A program made the position numbers and the translations under genes. DNA of 64,000 bases from Spirochaeta isovalerica. GTDB lineage: Bacteria > Spirochaetota > Spirochaetia > DSM-2461. Positions 7,974 to 16,426 of the stretch are shown here, piece after piece. A model generated the notes under the pieces. That model had not been told where the DNA came from. It saw only the letters and a program-made list of their open reading frames with translations, and ran no database searches. The stretch's first letter is position 1; every line of letters starts with the position of its first letter. The stretch lies in the NCBI RefSeq assembly GCF_014207565.1, contig NZ_JACHGJ010000001.1, positions 310,001-374,000 on the forward strand. The letters are read 5' to 3'.

Positions 7974-9020
7974 TTGAAGTTTAAATTCCGTTTTGCCGAA
8001 CAGATCGTCGGACTTTTTGTGCTGATCTCACTTATTCTCGTATGCGTGGCGCTGATCCTTATCGGAATCAATAAGCGGTGGCTGCGCGACGATCTTGTTT
8101 ATACAAGCAGTTTTCCATCCGCCACGGGACTCAGATCCGGAATGTCCGTAACTCTCAGAGGATTTAAAATCGGCGAACTGCAAACCATAGAGCTGGATGA
8201 TGATAATATGATAGGCGTCTCTTTTGTCATATATGAGGAATATATAAACCGTGTCGTAGGAAATTCCGTCATAGAACTTCAGGCCAATCCTCTGGGATTG
8301 GGCGCTCAGATTGCTTTTTATCCGGGTATAGAAAAAGGCGATTCCCTTCAGGAAGGATCTTTTATTCATTCAACGGCAACAGCCGAAGGAAGAAGGCTGA
8401 TTAAAGAGGGGCTCGTTGATAAAGACAGTTCCGGTGATATAATTGTAAAAATTCTCAATGATGCCGATGAAATGGTTCTTTCTCTGAACAGTCTGCTGAT
8501 AACCCTTGATGAAACGCTACTGGGATATAATCCGGGACCAGTAGGGGAAATCCTGGACAGCCTTGGAAAGGTCATTCCCGGGGTTTCGGCCGTTGTGGAA
8601 GATGTGCAGGTGGAAACACTGCCAGAAGTGGGCGCCATTCTGGAAGATATTAAAAAGATTACACAGTCTTTTGCATTGCTGGCCCGGGAGCTGGAAACTG
8701 TGGAGGGAATCGTTCCCAAGATGCTCGATCCCAAGGGCAGTGTGGCCACTTTCCTCGATGATGATAATAAATTGTTTAATCAGGTTTACGGTATCCTCGA
8801 TGAACTGCAGAACAGTATGAAGGAAGTTCGTGAACTGATGGAGTATCTCAACGGTCTCAGCCCTGAAATATCCTCTCTGGTAGAGGGAACAGGGGCAACG
8901 ATCGATGAGGCTGAAAAGGTTCTTCAGGGATTAAAAAACAATCCTCTACTCCGGGGCGGAATTGAAGAGGAAACACCTCAGGATTCCGTATCAACTTCAA
9001 TCAGGGATGGTGAGTTCTGA
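7974..9020 (+). CDS. mlaD: MCE/MlaD-type substrate-binding protein
   Basis: This 348-residue protein has one N-terminal membrane helix (about residues 9-31) and then the MCE domain (about 40-120), with FPSATGLRSGMSVTLRGFKIG and NPLGLG as family hallmarks. A long helical, acidic C-terminal part (about 150-330) follows. Such proteins form periplasmic rings or tubes that carry lipids. The TTG start at 7974 follows the ATPase stop by one base, with AGGACAGG just upstream, so expression is coupled. The C-terminus overlaps the start of the next lipoprotein gene by one base. Confidence 0.88.
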   Translation: MKFKFRFAEQIVGLFVLISLILVCVALILIGINKRWLRDDLVYTSSFPSATGLRSGMSVTLRGFKIGELQTIELDDDNMIGVSFVIYEEYINRVVGNSVIELQANPLGLGAQIAFYPGIEKGDSLQEGSFIHSTATAEGRRLIKEGLVDKDSSGDIIVKILNDADEMVLSLNSLLITLDETLLGYNPGPVGEILDSLGKVIPGVSAVVEDVQVETLPEVGAILEDIKKITQSFALLARELETVEGIVPKMLDPKGSVATFLDDDNKLFNQVYGILDELQNSMKEVRELMEYLNGLSPEISSLVEGTGATIDEAEKVLQGLKNNPLLRGGIEEETPQDSVSTSIRDGEF

Positions 9021-9886
9021 TGAATAAATCAGGTAAACTGACTTTTGTGCTTTTTGTTCTTATTCTCCTCGCCGGATGTTCATCCCTACCGGGAAAAAAA
9101 GAAACGAAAAATGTTGAATTAAAAAACAAGGCTGCTGATTACCTGAAAAACGGAACGTCACAATATAATGCGGGGCGATACAGCCGGGCTTTGGATTTCT
9201 TTGAAAAAGCTGAACAACTGAATGCTTCGCTGGACTATGAAGAGGGACTTGTCGCGGTCTATAACTCAATCGGTCAGACAAAAATGATGGAAGGTCTTTT
9301 CGAAGAAGCCATTGATTATCTCAATGATGCACTGGAAATTGCCCTGAGGCTGGAAAACGAGGCTCTCATTCTCTCTACGACAGGGAATCTGGCTGATTAC
9401 TATATGAAAGTCGAAGATCTGGACGAAGCAGAGAGAATTCTTAGAGATAGTCTTCCTTCACCGGATGATGCTGATTCCGATGAAAAGGCTATGCTGGCTC
9501 AAAAATTCAGCCTTCTCCTGAGGAAAAAAGGTCTCTACAATGAATCTCTGGCTTTTCTTGAGAGCAGTGTGAGTTATCATGAAAAAAACAAACAATATAA
9601 AGCTCTGGCATCGGACTATTATATGATGGCTTCAGTTTATTCTTTAAAAAGGGAATATGACCGGGCTGTCTTTTTCGGCGAAGAAGCTCTCCGTTATGAC
9701 AAATTGGTGGAATTCTCACAGGGAATCGCAGCTGATCTTCAAGCGCTTTCAATCATTCTTGAGAAAGCGGGAAGAGAGGCAGAATCCCGGATATATGCGC
9801 AGCGTTACGAAAAAGCCCGCAAAGCCATTAATGCCATTAATAATACCGAAGATGAACAGATTGATTCAATTACATCGGGAGAATAG
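9020..9886 (+). CDS. TPR-repeat lipoprotein of the MCE operon
   Basis: The 288-residue product has a lipoprotein signal peptide with lipobox LLAGC (Cys20), then about five to six tetratricopeptide-like helical repeats between residues 40 and 270, e.g. YLKNGTSQYNAGRYSRALDFF. TPR proteins are protein-binding scaffolds. Its overlap with the MCE gene (TGATG) and operon position suggest it is a periplasmic or outer-membrane-side partner of the lipid transporter, possibly filling a docking role. That role is inferred from location only. Confidence 0.82.
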   Translation: MNKSGKLTFVLFVLILLAGCSSLPGKKETKNVELKNKAADYLKNGTSQYNAGRYSRALDFFEKAEQLNASLDYEEGLVAVYNSIGQTKMMEGLFEEAIDYLNDALEIALRLENEALILSTTGNLADYYMKVEDLDEAERILRDSLPSPDDADSDEKAMLAQKFSLLLRKKGLYNESLAFLESSVSYHEKNKQYKALASDYYMMASVYSLKREYDRAVFFGEEALRYDKLVEFSQGIAADLQALSIILEKAGREAESRIYAQRYEKARKAINAINNTEDEQIDSITSGE

Positions 9887-9894
9887 GTACACAT

Positions 9895-10932
9895 ATGCTT
9901 AGATCAATACGTAATATCCTTCTTGTTTTTCTCTTCATACTGGCTTTTTACTTACTGAAAATACTGTCGTCGCTTCTTCTGCCTCTGGTATTTGCTATGC
10001 TTGTCGTCATTATGTACCAGCCTTTGATGCTTTTTTTGAGAAAATACAAATTCCCTACAGCTGTTATTGTTCCGATAATTGCAACTATGACAATTCTAAT
10101 CATATTATTTATTGTCAATATCTTTATCGGGACTATCGGCAATTTTGCATCTCAATCGAATTTTCTAGCTTCCCAGTTTATCAAAAAAGTTGAATCCATA
10201 ATCCTTCAGATCGAAGTTCTCACTAACCACAGACTGAATCTCGACAATATAACGGAATATCTGCTAGGTTTTTTCAACAGCGGCAGTATTACCAGGGCGG
10301 TCAGTTCACTTGCGGCGGGTCTCGGAAATTTCGGTCGCTCGTTTTTTATGTTTTCTCTCTATTTCGTCATTCTTCTTTCCAGCATGACTAATTATGAAGA
10401 ATATATAAGATATGTCGTTAAAGATAATAAGCAGCTGATAAAAGAGATTCAGGGACTTCAGCGATCTGTCTCGACTTATATGACTATAAAGATTATCGTC
10501 AGTGCTTCCACAGGGTTTATCGCCGGTATGGTGTGTATGCTCTTCGGTTTGAAGTTTGCCCTGATTTTCGGTTTTCTGACTTTTCTTTTGAATTTTATAC
10601 CATCCATCGGATCCATTATTGCCACTATTCCACCGGTGCTTATGGCGATAATTCAGTTTGACACCTTTCATCGAGCCATTGCTGTACTGTTGATTCTCTT
10701 TTTCATTCAGATGACAATCGGCAATTTCCTCGAACCGAAAATCATGGGTGACAGGCTTCTTCTCAATACCGTTACGGTTATTTTCGGCCTGGTTTTCTGG
10801 GGCATCATATGGGGAATCCCGGGGATGCTGTTATCTGTTCCCTTAATGGTAATTCTCAAGCTTATCTTCGGATATTCCGACTCGCTCAGCGTTCTTGCCA
10901 GAATTATGGGTTCCCACCGGAAAACCAGTTGA
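9895..10932 (+). CDS. AI-2E family transporter (PerM-type permease)
   Basis: This 345-residue membrane protein has about eight hydrophobic segments. Its family-typical C-terminal half contains FGFLTFLLNFIPSIGSIIATIPPV (near residues 220-245) and NFLEPKIMGDRL (near 280). The family includes the AI-2 exporter TqsA and sodium/proton antiporters, so substrate cannot be read from sequence. It starts nine bases after the TPR lipoprotein stop and is probably the last gene of the MCE operon. A promoter for the following PAS gene overlaps its stop codon. Confidence 0.88.
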   Translation: MLRSIRNILLVFLFILAFYLLKILSSLLLPLVFAMLVVIMYQPLMLFLRKYKFPTAVIVPIIATMTILIILFIVNIFIGTIGNFASQSNFLASQFIKKVESIILQIEVLTNHRLNLDNITEYLLGFFNSGSITRAVSSLAAGLGNFGRSFFMFSLYFVILLSSMTNYEEYIRYVVKDNKQLIKEIQGLQRSVSTYMTIKIIVSASTGFIAGMVCMLFGLKFALIFGFLTFLLNFIPSIGSIIATIPPVLMAIIQFDTFHRAIAVLLILFFIQMTIGNFLEPKIMGDRLLLNTVTVIFGLVFWGIIWGIPGMLLSVPLMVILKLIFGYSDSLSVLARIMGSHRKTS

Positions 10933-10934
10933 TT

Positions 10935-10963
10935 TTGCGAATTTCGAAAACCTCAACTATAAT
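10935..10963 (+). promoter_or_regulatory. Promoter of the PAS-protein gene, predicted leaderless
   Basis: TTGCGA (10935-10940), a 17-base spacer and a perfect TATAAT (10958-10963). Start codon ATG 10970 is exactly seven bases after the -10, the usual transcription start distance, and no Shine-Dalgarno sequence is present. The -35 lies just past the AI-2E gene stop. Confidence 0.7.
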
Positions 10964-10969
10964 AATCAT

Positions 10970-11833
10970 ATGGAAAATGAGTTTGACTCTGAATTATTAA
11001 GCAGGCTTAAAGTAAAAGGTGTTGATTCTAACTTTATCGAACACCTTCTCAGTTCTCTTTTTAACACCTTTCCCGACCATATTTACATAAAAGATAGAAA
11101 TTCCCGATTCCTGCTTATTAATGAATCTCTCACAAAAGTGTTCAATCTCAATTCTCCCGATGAAGCTGTCGGAAAAAGTGATTATGACTTTTTTACAGAA
11201 GAACATGCGGGCATCACCTATCGGGAGGAACAGGAGATAATGGATTGCGGAAGAGGTATGACGAATTATGTGGAAAAGGAAACCTGGGAGGACGGATCAA
11301 TCAGCTGGGTGGCTTCGACAAAAGTTCCTTTCCGCGATGAAGAAGGCAAGGTCATCGGCATCTTTGGAATTTCCAGAGATATTACGGCGCGGAGACAGGC
11401 TGAAATAGACAAAAACAACCGGGCCAGGGAGCTCGACTGTTTTATAAAGATTTCACAGATTGCCAAAAGCAAAGAGGTCAGTTTTGAAGGGCATATAAAG
11501 GAAATCGCTTCACTGATTCCCGAGTTTCTCAGTCATGCCCAAATCGCTTCGGTCCGCATTGTCGTCGGTAATAAGTCTTTTAAGAGCAGGGATTTCCATG
11601 AAACAGAAAACAAGAGACTTTTTCCGGTTAGAGACGGAAGCTCAAAAGTGGGCGTCCTGGAAGTCTTTCTCGAAAGAAAAGACAAGGAGATCGAAAACAC
11701 AACCGAACAGGTCTTGAATCTGATTGCCGATCGATTAAATGAAATTATTCAGAAAAGATGGATTGAGAAAGATCTGCGCAAGTGGGAGCACATCCTTAAA
11801 GATGCTGAAGATCATATGGATCTCTACCCCTGA
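10970..11833 (+). CDS. PAS-domain protein without output domain
   Basis: The 287-residue protein has a PAS/PAC domain at about residues 25-150 (FPDHIYIKDRNSRFLLIN; GIFGISRDITARRQAE) and a GAF-like or coiled region at about 165-285. No kinase, GGDEF, HTH or phosphatase domain follows, although PAS proteins normally feed such an output. It may be a stand-alone sensor or adaptor, or a shortened histidine kinase. No SD is visible and a promoter abuts the ATG. The stop codon falls inside the loop of the terminator at 11821-11846. Confidence 0.75.
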   Translation: MENEFDSELLSRLKVKGVDSNFIEHLLSSLFNTFPDHIYIKDRNSRFLLINESLTKVFNLNSPDEAVGKSDYDFFTEEHAGITYREEQEIMDCGRGMTNYVEKETWEDGSISWVASTKVPFRDEEGKVIGIFGISRDITARRQAEIDKNNRARELDCFIKISQIAKSKEVSFEGHIKEIASLIPEFLSHAQIASVRIVVGNKSFKSRDFHETENKRLFPVRDGSSKVGVLEVFLERKDKEIENTTEQVLNLIADRLNEIIQKRWIEKDLRKWEHILKDAEDHMDLYP

Positions 11834-11846
11834 CGCGGGGTAGAGA
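11821..11846. terminator. Bidirectional terminator overlapping the PAS gene stop
   Basis: TCTCTACCCC (11821-11830) pairs perfectly with GGGGTAGAGA (11837-11846). The TGA stop of the PAS gene (11831-11833) is in the loop. It serves the converging PAS gene and the parvulin isomerase gene ending at 11859. Confidence 0.75.
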
Positions 11847-11858
11847 GTTTCCGGTTAT

Positions 11859-12863
11859 TTATACTTCTTCAGTCGTTTTTTCGTCTTTTATTCCGGGAAT
11901 TCGGATCTTTGCGGCATTTTTGAGAGATTCTAGAAAATCTTTCAATTTCGTCTGATTCTTATCCTGAACGAGATAGCTGTTGATAGATTCTCTGACATCT
12001 TCCAGAGGTACAGACGATTCGGGGAATCTTTCATGAACTTTAATGATGTGGTATCCGAACTGGGTTTCTACAATACCGCTGATTTCTCCTTCCGGCAGAG
12101 CGAAAGCAACTGTTTCGAACCCACTGACCATCTGACCTCTTGTAAACTCTCCCAGATCTCCGCCCTGCGGTCCGCTCGGTCCTTCAGATTCTCTTCTGGC
12201 TGTATCGGCAAAGTCAGCGCCGTTTTTCAATTCTTCGCTTATCCGTTCAATCTTTGCTTTTGCCTGGTTCTTTTTCTCGTCATCGTCTCCCGCTTCCACA
12301 GTCACCAGTATGTGGCTTGCATGTATTCTTTCCGGTTCTGTAAAATAGGCGGGATTTTCCTTATAGAAGGTCAGGATTTCCTCATCGGTTACTGTGGTTT
12401 CTTCGGGAACTTTTTCTTCAATGAGCTTCTGGATCTTCATATCCTGAAGAATCACTTCTTTGAAGGAATCCGGATCGTATCCCTGAGAGGCTAGTGCTTC
12501 GTTAAAAGCTTCATCGGATTCGAACTGAGACTGAAGAGAAGCGATTTTTTCATTGATTTCTTCATCGGGAATGACAAATGATGCCGATTCCTGCAGAAGG
12601 ACTTCTCTTGTAATGAGATTTTCGATAACTGAGCTGCGAACCTGTTCAAGCTGAGCCGGCTGAAGTGCCATCCCCTGAGCTTCGTACTGCGCCGCACTTT
12701 TGGAAACTTCCTCTGCAACTTTTTCTTCTGTGATTTTTACTCCGTTGACAACGGCGGCAACACCTCTGTCTCTGAGCAGATAATAAGCGCTGATTCCCCC
12801 TGCTGCAGCAAGGACGACAATAGCTGAAATAATTATGACAGCTTTATTAGTCATTTTTGACAT
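11859..12863 (-). CDS. Membrane-anchored parvulin-type peptidyl-prolyl isomerase (SurA/PrsA-like)
   Basis: This 334-residue protein has an N-terminal membrane anchor (about residues 8-30) and a SurA-N/PrsA-type chaperone region (about 35-170). A parvulin rotamase domain (about 170-275) carries HASHILV, the GPSGPQGGDLGEFTRGQMV segment and FGYHIIKVHE. It should assist folding of exported proteins on the periplasmic side. ATG 12863 has GGGAG about eleven bases upstream; a TTG at 12872 lies too close to it. The nucleotidyltransferase gene is upstream on the same strand with a 24-base gap, so the pair may be co-transcribed. Confidence 0.87.
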   Translation of the reverse strand: MSKMTNKAVIIISAIVVLAAAGGISAYYLLRDRGVAAVVNGVKITEEKVAEEVSKSAAQYEAQGMALQPAQLEQVRSSVIENLITREVLLQESASFVIPDEEINEKIASLQSQFESDEAFNEALASQGYDPDSFKEVILQDMKIQKLIEEKVPEETTVTDEEILTFYKENPAYFTEPERIHASHILVTVEAGDDDEKKNQAKAKIERISEELKNGADFADTARRESEGPSGPQGGDLGEFTRGQMVSGFETVAFALPEGEISGIVETQFGYHIIKVHERFPESSVPLEDVRESINSYLVQDKNQTKLKDFLESLKNAAKIRIPGIKDEKTTEEV

Positions 12864-12887
12864 GATTTTCAATTCTCCCGTTTCTGA

Positions 12888-13301
12888 TTAATAGTGATTC
12901 TTGTTTCTGAGAGTGGAGCTGTACCGGTCCCTTTTATAAGGTTCGATTGTTACAATCTGAATTTTTTTATCATTATTGCTGATCCATTGGGTAAAAGACT
13001 CGGCAAGTTTATGCTGATCATGGCCGAAGCACACAACCTGTGGATTGACTTTTTCAACGACACCATAAGTTCCGGTAACTTCATCCGAAAGAAATGCTTC
13101 ATCTACAAGACCGCTTTGCATAATATGCGAGATTCTCTCTTCTTCTCCATGTACAGGATTGCGTTTTTTGGTTTTCAGAACAAATCTGTCACGTGCAATT
13201 ACTGCAACCAGACGGTCACCTTCGGCAGCCGCTTTCTGTAGAAAATATATGTGTCCCGGGTGGATAACATCAAATGTCCCGAAGACAAGAACGGTTTTCA
13301 T
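12888..13301 (-). CDS. Cytidylyltransferase-family nucleotidyltransferase (TagD/RibL-like)
   Basis: The 137-residue protein carries the nucleotide-binding HPGH motif (His14-His17) after VLVFGTFDVIHPGH, a GHDQH segment and a C-terminal RYSSTLRN resembling the ISSTxxR motif. Members of this small group include glycerol-3-phosphate cytidylyltransferase and archaeal-type FAD synthetase. The sequence alone does not decide between CDP-glycerol and FAD synthesis. A GGAGAG site precedes the ATG. It diverges from proA across 149 bases. Confidence 0.82.
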   Translation of the reverse strand: MKTVLVFGTFDVIHPGHIYFLQKAAAEGDRLVAVIARDRFVLKTKKRNPVHGEEERISHIMQSGLVDEAFLSDEVTGTYGVVEKVNPQVVCFGHDQHKLAESFTQWISNNDKKIQIVTIEPYKRDRYSSTLRNKNHY

Positions 13302-13450
13302 TCACTCTCCTAAACTCTTCAATGAAATTAAACAATTTCCCTGTTATTGTACAGAAAAAAAAGAAAAGAAGCGACCTCTGTTCAACAATCTTCATTTTTG
13401 ATATTATTCCTTTACAGTTTTGTATCTATGTAACGCAACGAGGGGGACTT

Positions 13451-14692
13451 ATGAAAAGTTTGCTTGAACAGTGTAAAAGCCTGAAAAACGCCTCATTCTC
13501 ATTGGGATCTCTGGGAACTAAAGCGAAAAATGATGCCCTCCTGTCCGTTGCGGAAGCGCTGGCGAATCGGGAAAACCAAATACTTGAAGCCAATCTGATT
13601 GATGTGGAATCAGCTGAAAAGAGCGGTATGAAAAGCAGTCTTGTGGATCGTTTACGACTCACGTCTGAAAGAATGAAAGATATGATCTCTGGTATTGAAA
13701 CAGTTGTCTCTCTCAAAGATCCGGTCTGGAACAGCAGAGATGTCTGGACTCTTGAAAATGGAATTACCGTATCAAAAATGTCTGTCCCGATGGGGGTTAT
13801 CAGCATTATTTATGAATCGAGACCGAATGTCACAATCGATGCTTTCACTCTGGCTCTGAAGAGCGGAAACGCCATTCTCCTCAGGGGCAGTTCATCAGCC
13901 ATAAACTCCAATAAAGCTCTTGTCGAAGCCGTTAAGGAAGGACTCCGTAAAAGTCGGATCTCTCCCGATGTCATCGAGCTTGTTGAAGATACTGACAGAG
14001 CTGTTGTCGGGGAACTTCTTCATATGACTGAATATCTGGATCTTGTCATTCCCAGAGGCGGCGCGGGACTTATCAAATATGTAACGGAAAATGCAAAGGT
14101 TCCCACAATCGAAACAGGAGTAGGGAATTGCCATGTTTTTGTCGATGAGAGCGCAGATCTTCATATGGCCCTGGCCATTGTAGAGAATGCCAAAATCCAG
14201 AGGCCCGGCGTATGCAATGCCATCGAAACGATTCTGGTTCACAAATCAGCAGCCTCACAATTTCTTCCCCGATTGAAAAATAAAATCGGAGACAGGGTGG
14301 AGCTTCGCGGTTGCGAAAGGACTGCTGCTTTTATCGATGTCATTCCGGCTGATGAACTTGACTGGGCAACTGAATATCTGGATTATATATTGGCAGTGAA
14401 AATCGTCGATTCCTGTGACGAAGCGATTTCCCATATAAACAGATATGGAACGAAGCATTCGGAATCGATAATTACAAACGATCTGGCTAACAGCAGAAAA
14501 TTTCAGCGTAATATCGATGCCGCTGCGGTATATGTCAATGCCTCAACCCGTTTTACCGACGGCGGGGCTATGGGCTTCGGTGCGGAAATGGGAATAAGCA
14601 CTCAGAAAATGCATGCCCGTGGACCGATGGGGCTCAATGAACTGGTTACAATAAAGTATGTGATGAACGGCGACGGTCAGATCCGGGAGTAG
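13451..14692 (+). CDS. proA: Glutamate-5-semialdehyde dehydrogenase (gamma-glutamyl phosphate reductase)
   Basis: ProA reduces gamma-glutamyl phosphate with NADPH in proline synthesis. The 413-residue product has MGVISIIYESRPNV (about residue 115), ALKSGNAILLRGSS, and the catalytic cysteine in RPGVCNAIET (about residue 258), followed by RFTDGGAMGFGAEMGIS near the C-terminus. The ATG at 13451 follows AGGGGG at good spacing; upstream in-frame sequence is low-complexity. proB begins two bases after the stop, so the two form an operon in the reverse of the common proBA order. Confidence 0.96.
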   Translation: MKSLLEQCKSLKNASFSLGSLGTKAKNDALLSVAEALANRENQILEANLIDVESAEKSGMKSSLVDRLRLTSERMKDMISGIETVVSLKDPVWNSRDVWTLENGITVSKMSVPMGVISIIYESRPNVTIDAFTLALKSGNAILLRGSSSAINSNKALVEAVKEGLRKSRISPDVIELVEDTDRAVVGELLHMTEYLDLVIPRGGAGLIKYVTENAKVPTIETGVGNCHVFVDESADLHMALAIVENAKIQRPGVCNAIETILVHKSAASQFLPRLKNKIGDRVELRGCERTAAFIDVIPADELDWATEYLDYILAVKIVDSCDEAISHINRYGTKHSESIITNDLANSRKFQRNIDAAAVYVNASTRFTDGGAMGFGAEMGISTQKMHARGPMGLNELVTIKYVMNGDGQIRE

Positions 14693-14694
14693 GA

Positions 14695-15486
14695 ATGATA
14701 TCGGAAACAATTCTGGACAGTAAAAAAATCGTAATCAAGATAGGATCAAATACTCTGTCCGACGGTGAAGGAATGCTGAACAGAGATTTCTTCATGAATT
14801 TTACCTCACAGGTTAAACGGCTTACCGATATGGGAAAGCAAATCATAATCGTTTCATCAGGAGCGAGAATTGCCGGCGTATCGACGCTGGGAAAATGGAA
14901 GAGAAAAGAGGATTTGCACTACAAACAGGCTCTCTGTGCCATCGGTCAGGTGGAATTAATGGACTCTTTCCGGCGTTCTTTCAAAGAAGAAGACCTTCTG
15001 ATCGGACAGATACTGGTTACACGAGATGACTTGAGTGATCCCGGCAGGACCGTTTATATTCGGAACACACTTTTCACATTAATTGACGAAGGCGTTATTC
15101 CCATAATTAATGAGAATGACAGCGTCAGCGTCGATGAAATCAAAATAGGTGATAACGATAATCTCGCCGCTCTTATCGCCAATCTCTGGAATGCCGATCT
15201 GCTGATTCTGCTCAGCGATATTGACGGGGTTTACGATAAAAACCCCAAAGAACATGATGATGCGGTTATCCAGGAGACGATCACCGATATAGCGAAGCTG
15301 AGAAGGGAGATCTCATTCGGAAGCAGCGGAAGTTTCGGTACCGGCGGAATCCGCACTAAAATCGAAGCTGCTGAAAAGGTGACGCAATACGGCATACCTA
15401 TGATCCTCGCTTGCGGAAAACACGAAAACATTATCAGCAGTCTAATCGATAAAAAAGAAAAAGCATCGCTGTTTCTTCCCGGATAG
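14695..15486 (+). CDS. proB: Glutamate 5-kinase, short form
   Basis: ProB phosphorylates glutamate as the first step to proline. The 263-residue protein has the amino-acid-kinase motifs IKIGSNTL near the N-terminus, IIVSSGA near residue 55, NENDSV near residue 138, LLSDIDGVYDKNP near residue 170 and GTGGIRTKIEAA near 217. It ends without the C-terminal PUA domain found in the roughly 370-residue E. coli enzyme, a known short form. It follows proA with almost no gap. proC is not in the window. Confidence 0.95.
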   Translation: MISETILDSKKIVIKIGSNTLSDGEGMLNRDFFMNFTSQVKRLTDMGKQIIIVSSGARIAGVSTLGKWKRKEDLHYKQALCAIGQVELMDSFRRSFKEEDLLIGQILVTRDDLSDPGRTVYIRNTLFTLIDEGVIPIINENDSVSVDEIKIGDNDNLAALIANLWNADLLILLSDIDGVYDKNPKEHDDAVIQETITDIAKLRREISFGSSGSFGTGGIRTKIEAAEKVTQYGIPMILACGKHENIISSLIDKKEKASLFLPG

Positions 15487-15542
15487 TGACATTTCCCTTC
15501 GTCTCCGTTGTTTCATAAATAAGTGAATCGCGGAGGTTGAAC

Positions 15543-16283
15543 ATGAAAAAAAATATTTGGGCTTTATTACCCTTTCTGTTACTATTGTCTGGATGTTATT
15601 TTTATTTTGAAGGAATATCCGGTTCCGGAAGGTTGATAACCAGCACCTATTATATAAGCGGGTTTTCGGCAGTTGAAGCTGATGATTCTTCAATGGTCAA
15701 TATCACTTATGGAAATTATTACAGTGTTTCCGTCATTTGCGATGACAATCTGCTGCCATATATCGACATTTACAGTGATGGTTATACCCTCCATGCGGGA
15801 TTGATCGGAGGATACTCCTATCTGAACAACACATATACCGTCAATATAACCATGCCGGTGTTAAGATCTGTTAAGGCGGATAATGCTTCAGATGTCCAGG
15901 TTTCAGGTTTTACTCTCACCACTCGACTTGACTTAATCCTTACCGGTGCGTCCCGTATGAATGTGTATCTGACAGATGCCGATGTTCTTTCCCTGATGAC
16001 TGATGGTTATTCCAAAGCCGAAATCCATTCTGTTTATCCTTTAAGCAGGGTTTACCTGAACTGCAGTGAAGCTTCCTCTGTCGATCTGAGGGATATGCTT
16101 TGCGCATACGGGGAAATTGACATAAGAGACTCTTCGTCTGTAAAAATCAATATGATCGATCCTGTTTATGAATCCTTCGGATTGATCGGGCAGGTCTGCC
16201 GGGCATCAGTTCTCTATTATCGGGGCCCTCAGGGACCGGGACCGATTCTTTTTACAGAGGGATCTTCACTGGTTTACTACTGA
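15543..16283 (+). CDS. DUF2807-type beta-helical lipoprotein
   Basis: The 246-residue product has a lipoprotein signal peptide with LLLSGC (Cys18). The repetitive Ser/Asp/Val-rich body is typical of the putative auto-transporter adhesin head GIN (DUF2807) domain, e.g. FSAVEADDSSMVNITYG and SVKADNASDVQVSGFTL. Such proteins are surface or periplasmic and of unknown function. ATG 15543 is set by CGGAGG six bases upstream. It is 57 bases from proB and 144 from the next gene, so it is probably monocistronic. Confidence 0.82.
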   Translation: MKKNIWALLPFLLLLSGCYFYFEGISGSGRLITSTYYISGFSAVEADDSSMVNITYGNYYSVSVICDDNLLPYIDIYSDGYTLHAGLIGGYSYLNNTYTVNITMPVLRSVKADNASDVQVSGFTLTTRLDLILTGASRMNVYLTDADVLSLMTDGYSKAEIHSVYPLSRVYLNCSEASSVDLRDMLCAYGEIDIRDSSSVKINMIDPVYESFGLIGQVCRASVLYYRGPQGPGPILFTEGSSLVYY

Positions 16284-16426
16284 CAGGTTGAGCCTTTGTC
16301 TGACATAAATGTGAATTTTTGAACATTTTCCTAATAAAAGTCTGATAAACTGATAAAATTCCAATGAAAAACTTGACGGGTCACTCAAGGTGATTCATCA
16401 TTATTAAGAATCTAAAGGAGGATATC

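Noticed and set aside
13274-13450. Possible N-terminal extension of ProA by 59 residues
   Set aside because: The extension is low-complexity and not part of ProA; AGGGGG selects ATG 13451.
16373-16401. TTGACG-17-CATCAT as promoter of the 5'-nucleotidase gene, with a small inverted repeat in the spacer
   Set aside because: The -10 is weak and the 4-bp repeat could be chance; not strong enough to list as a feature.
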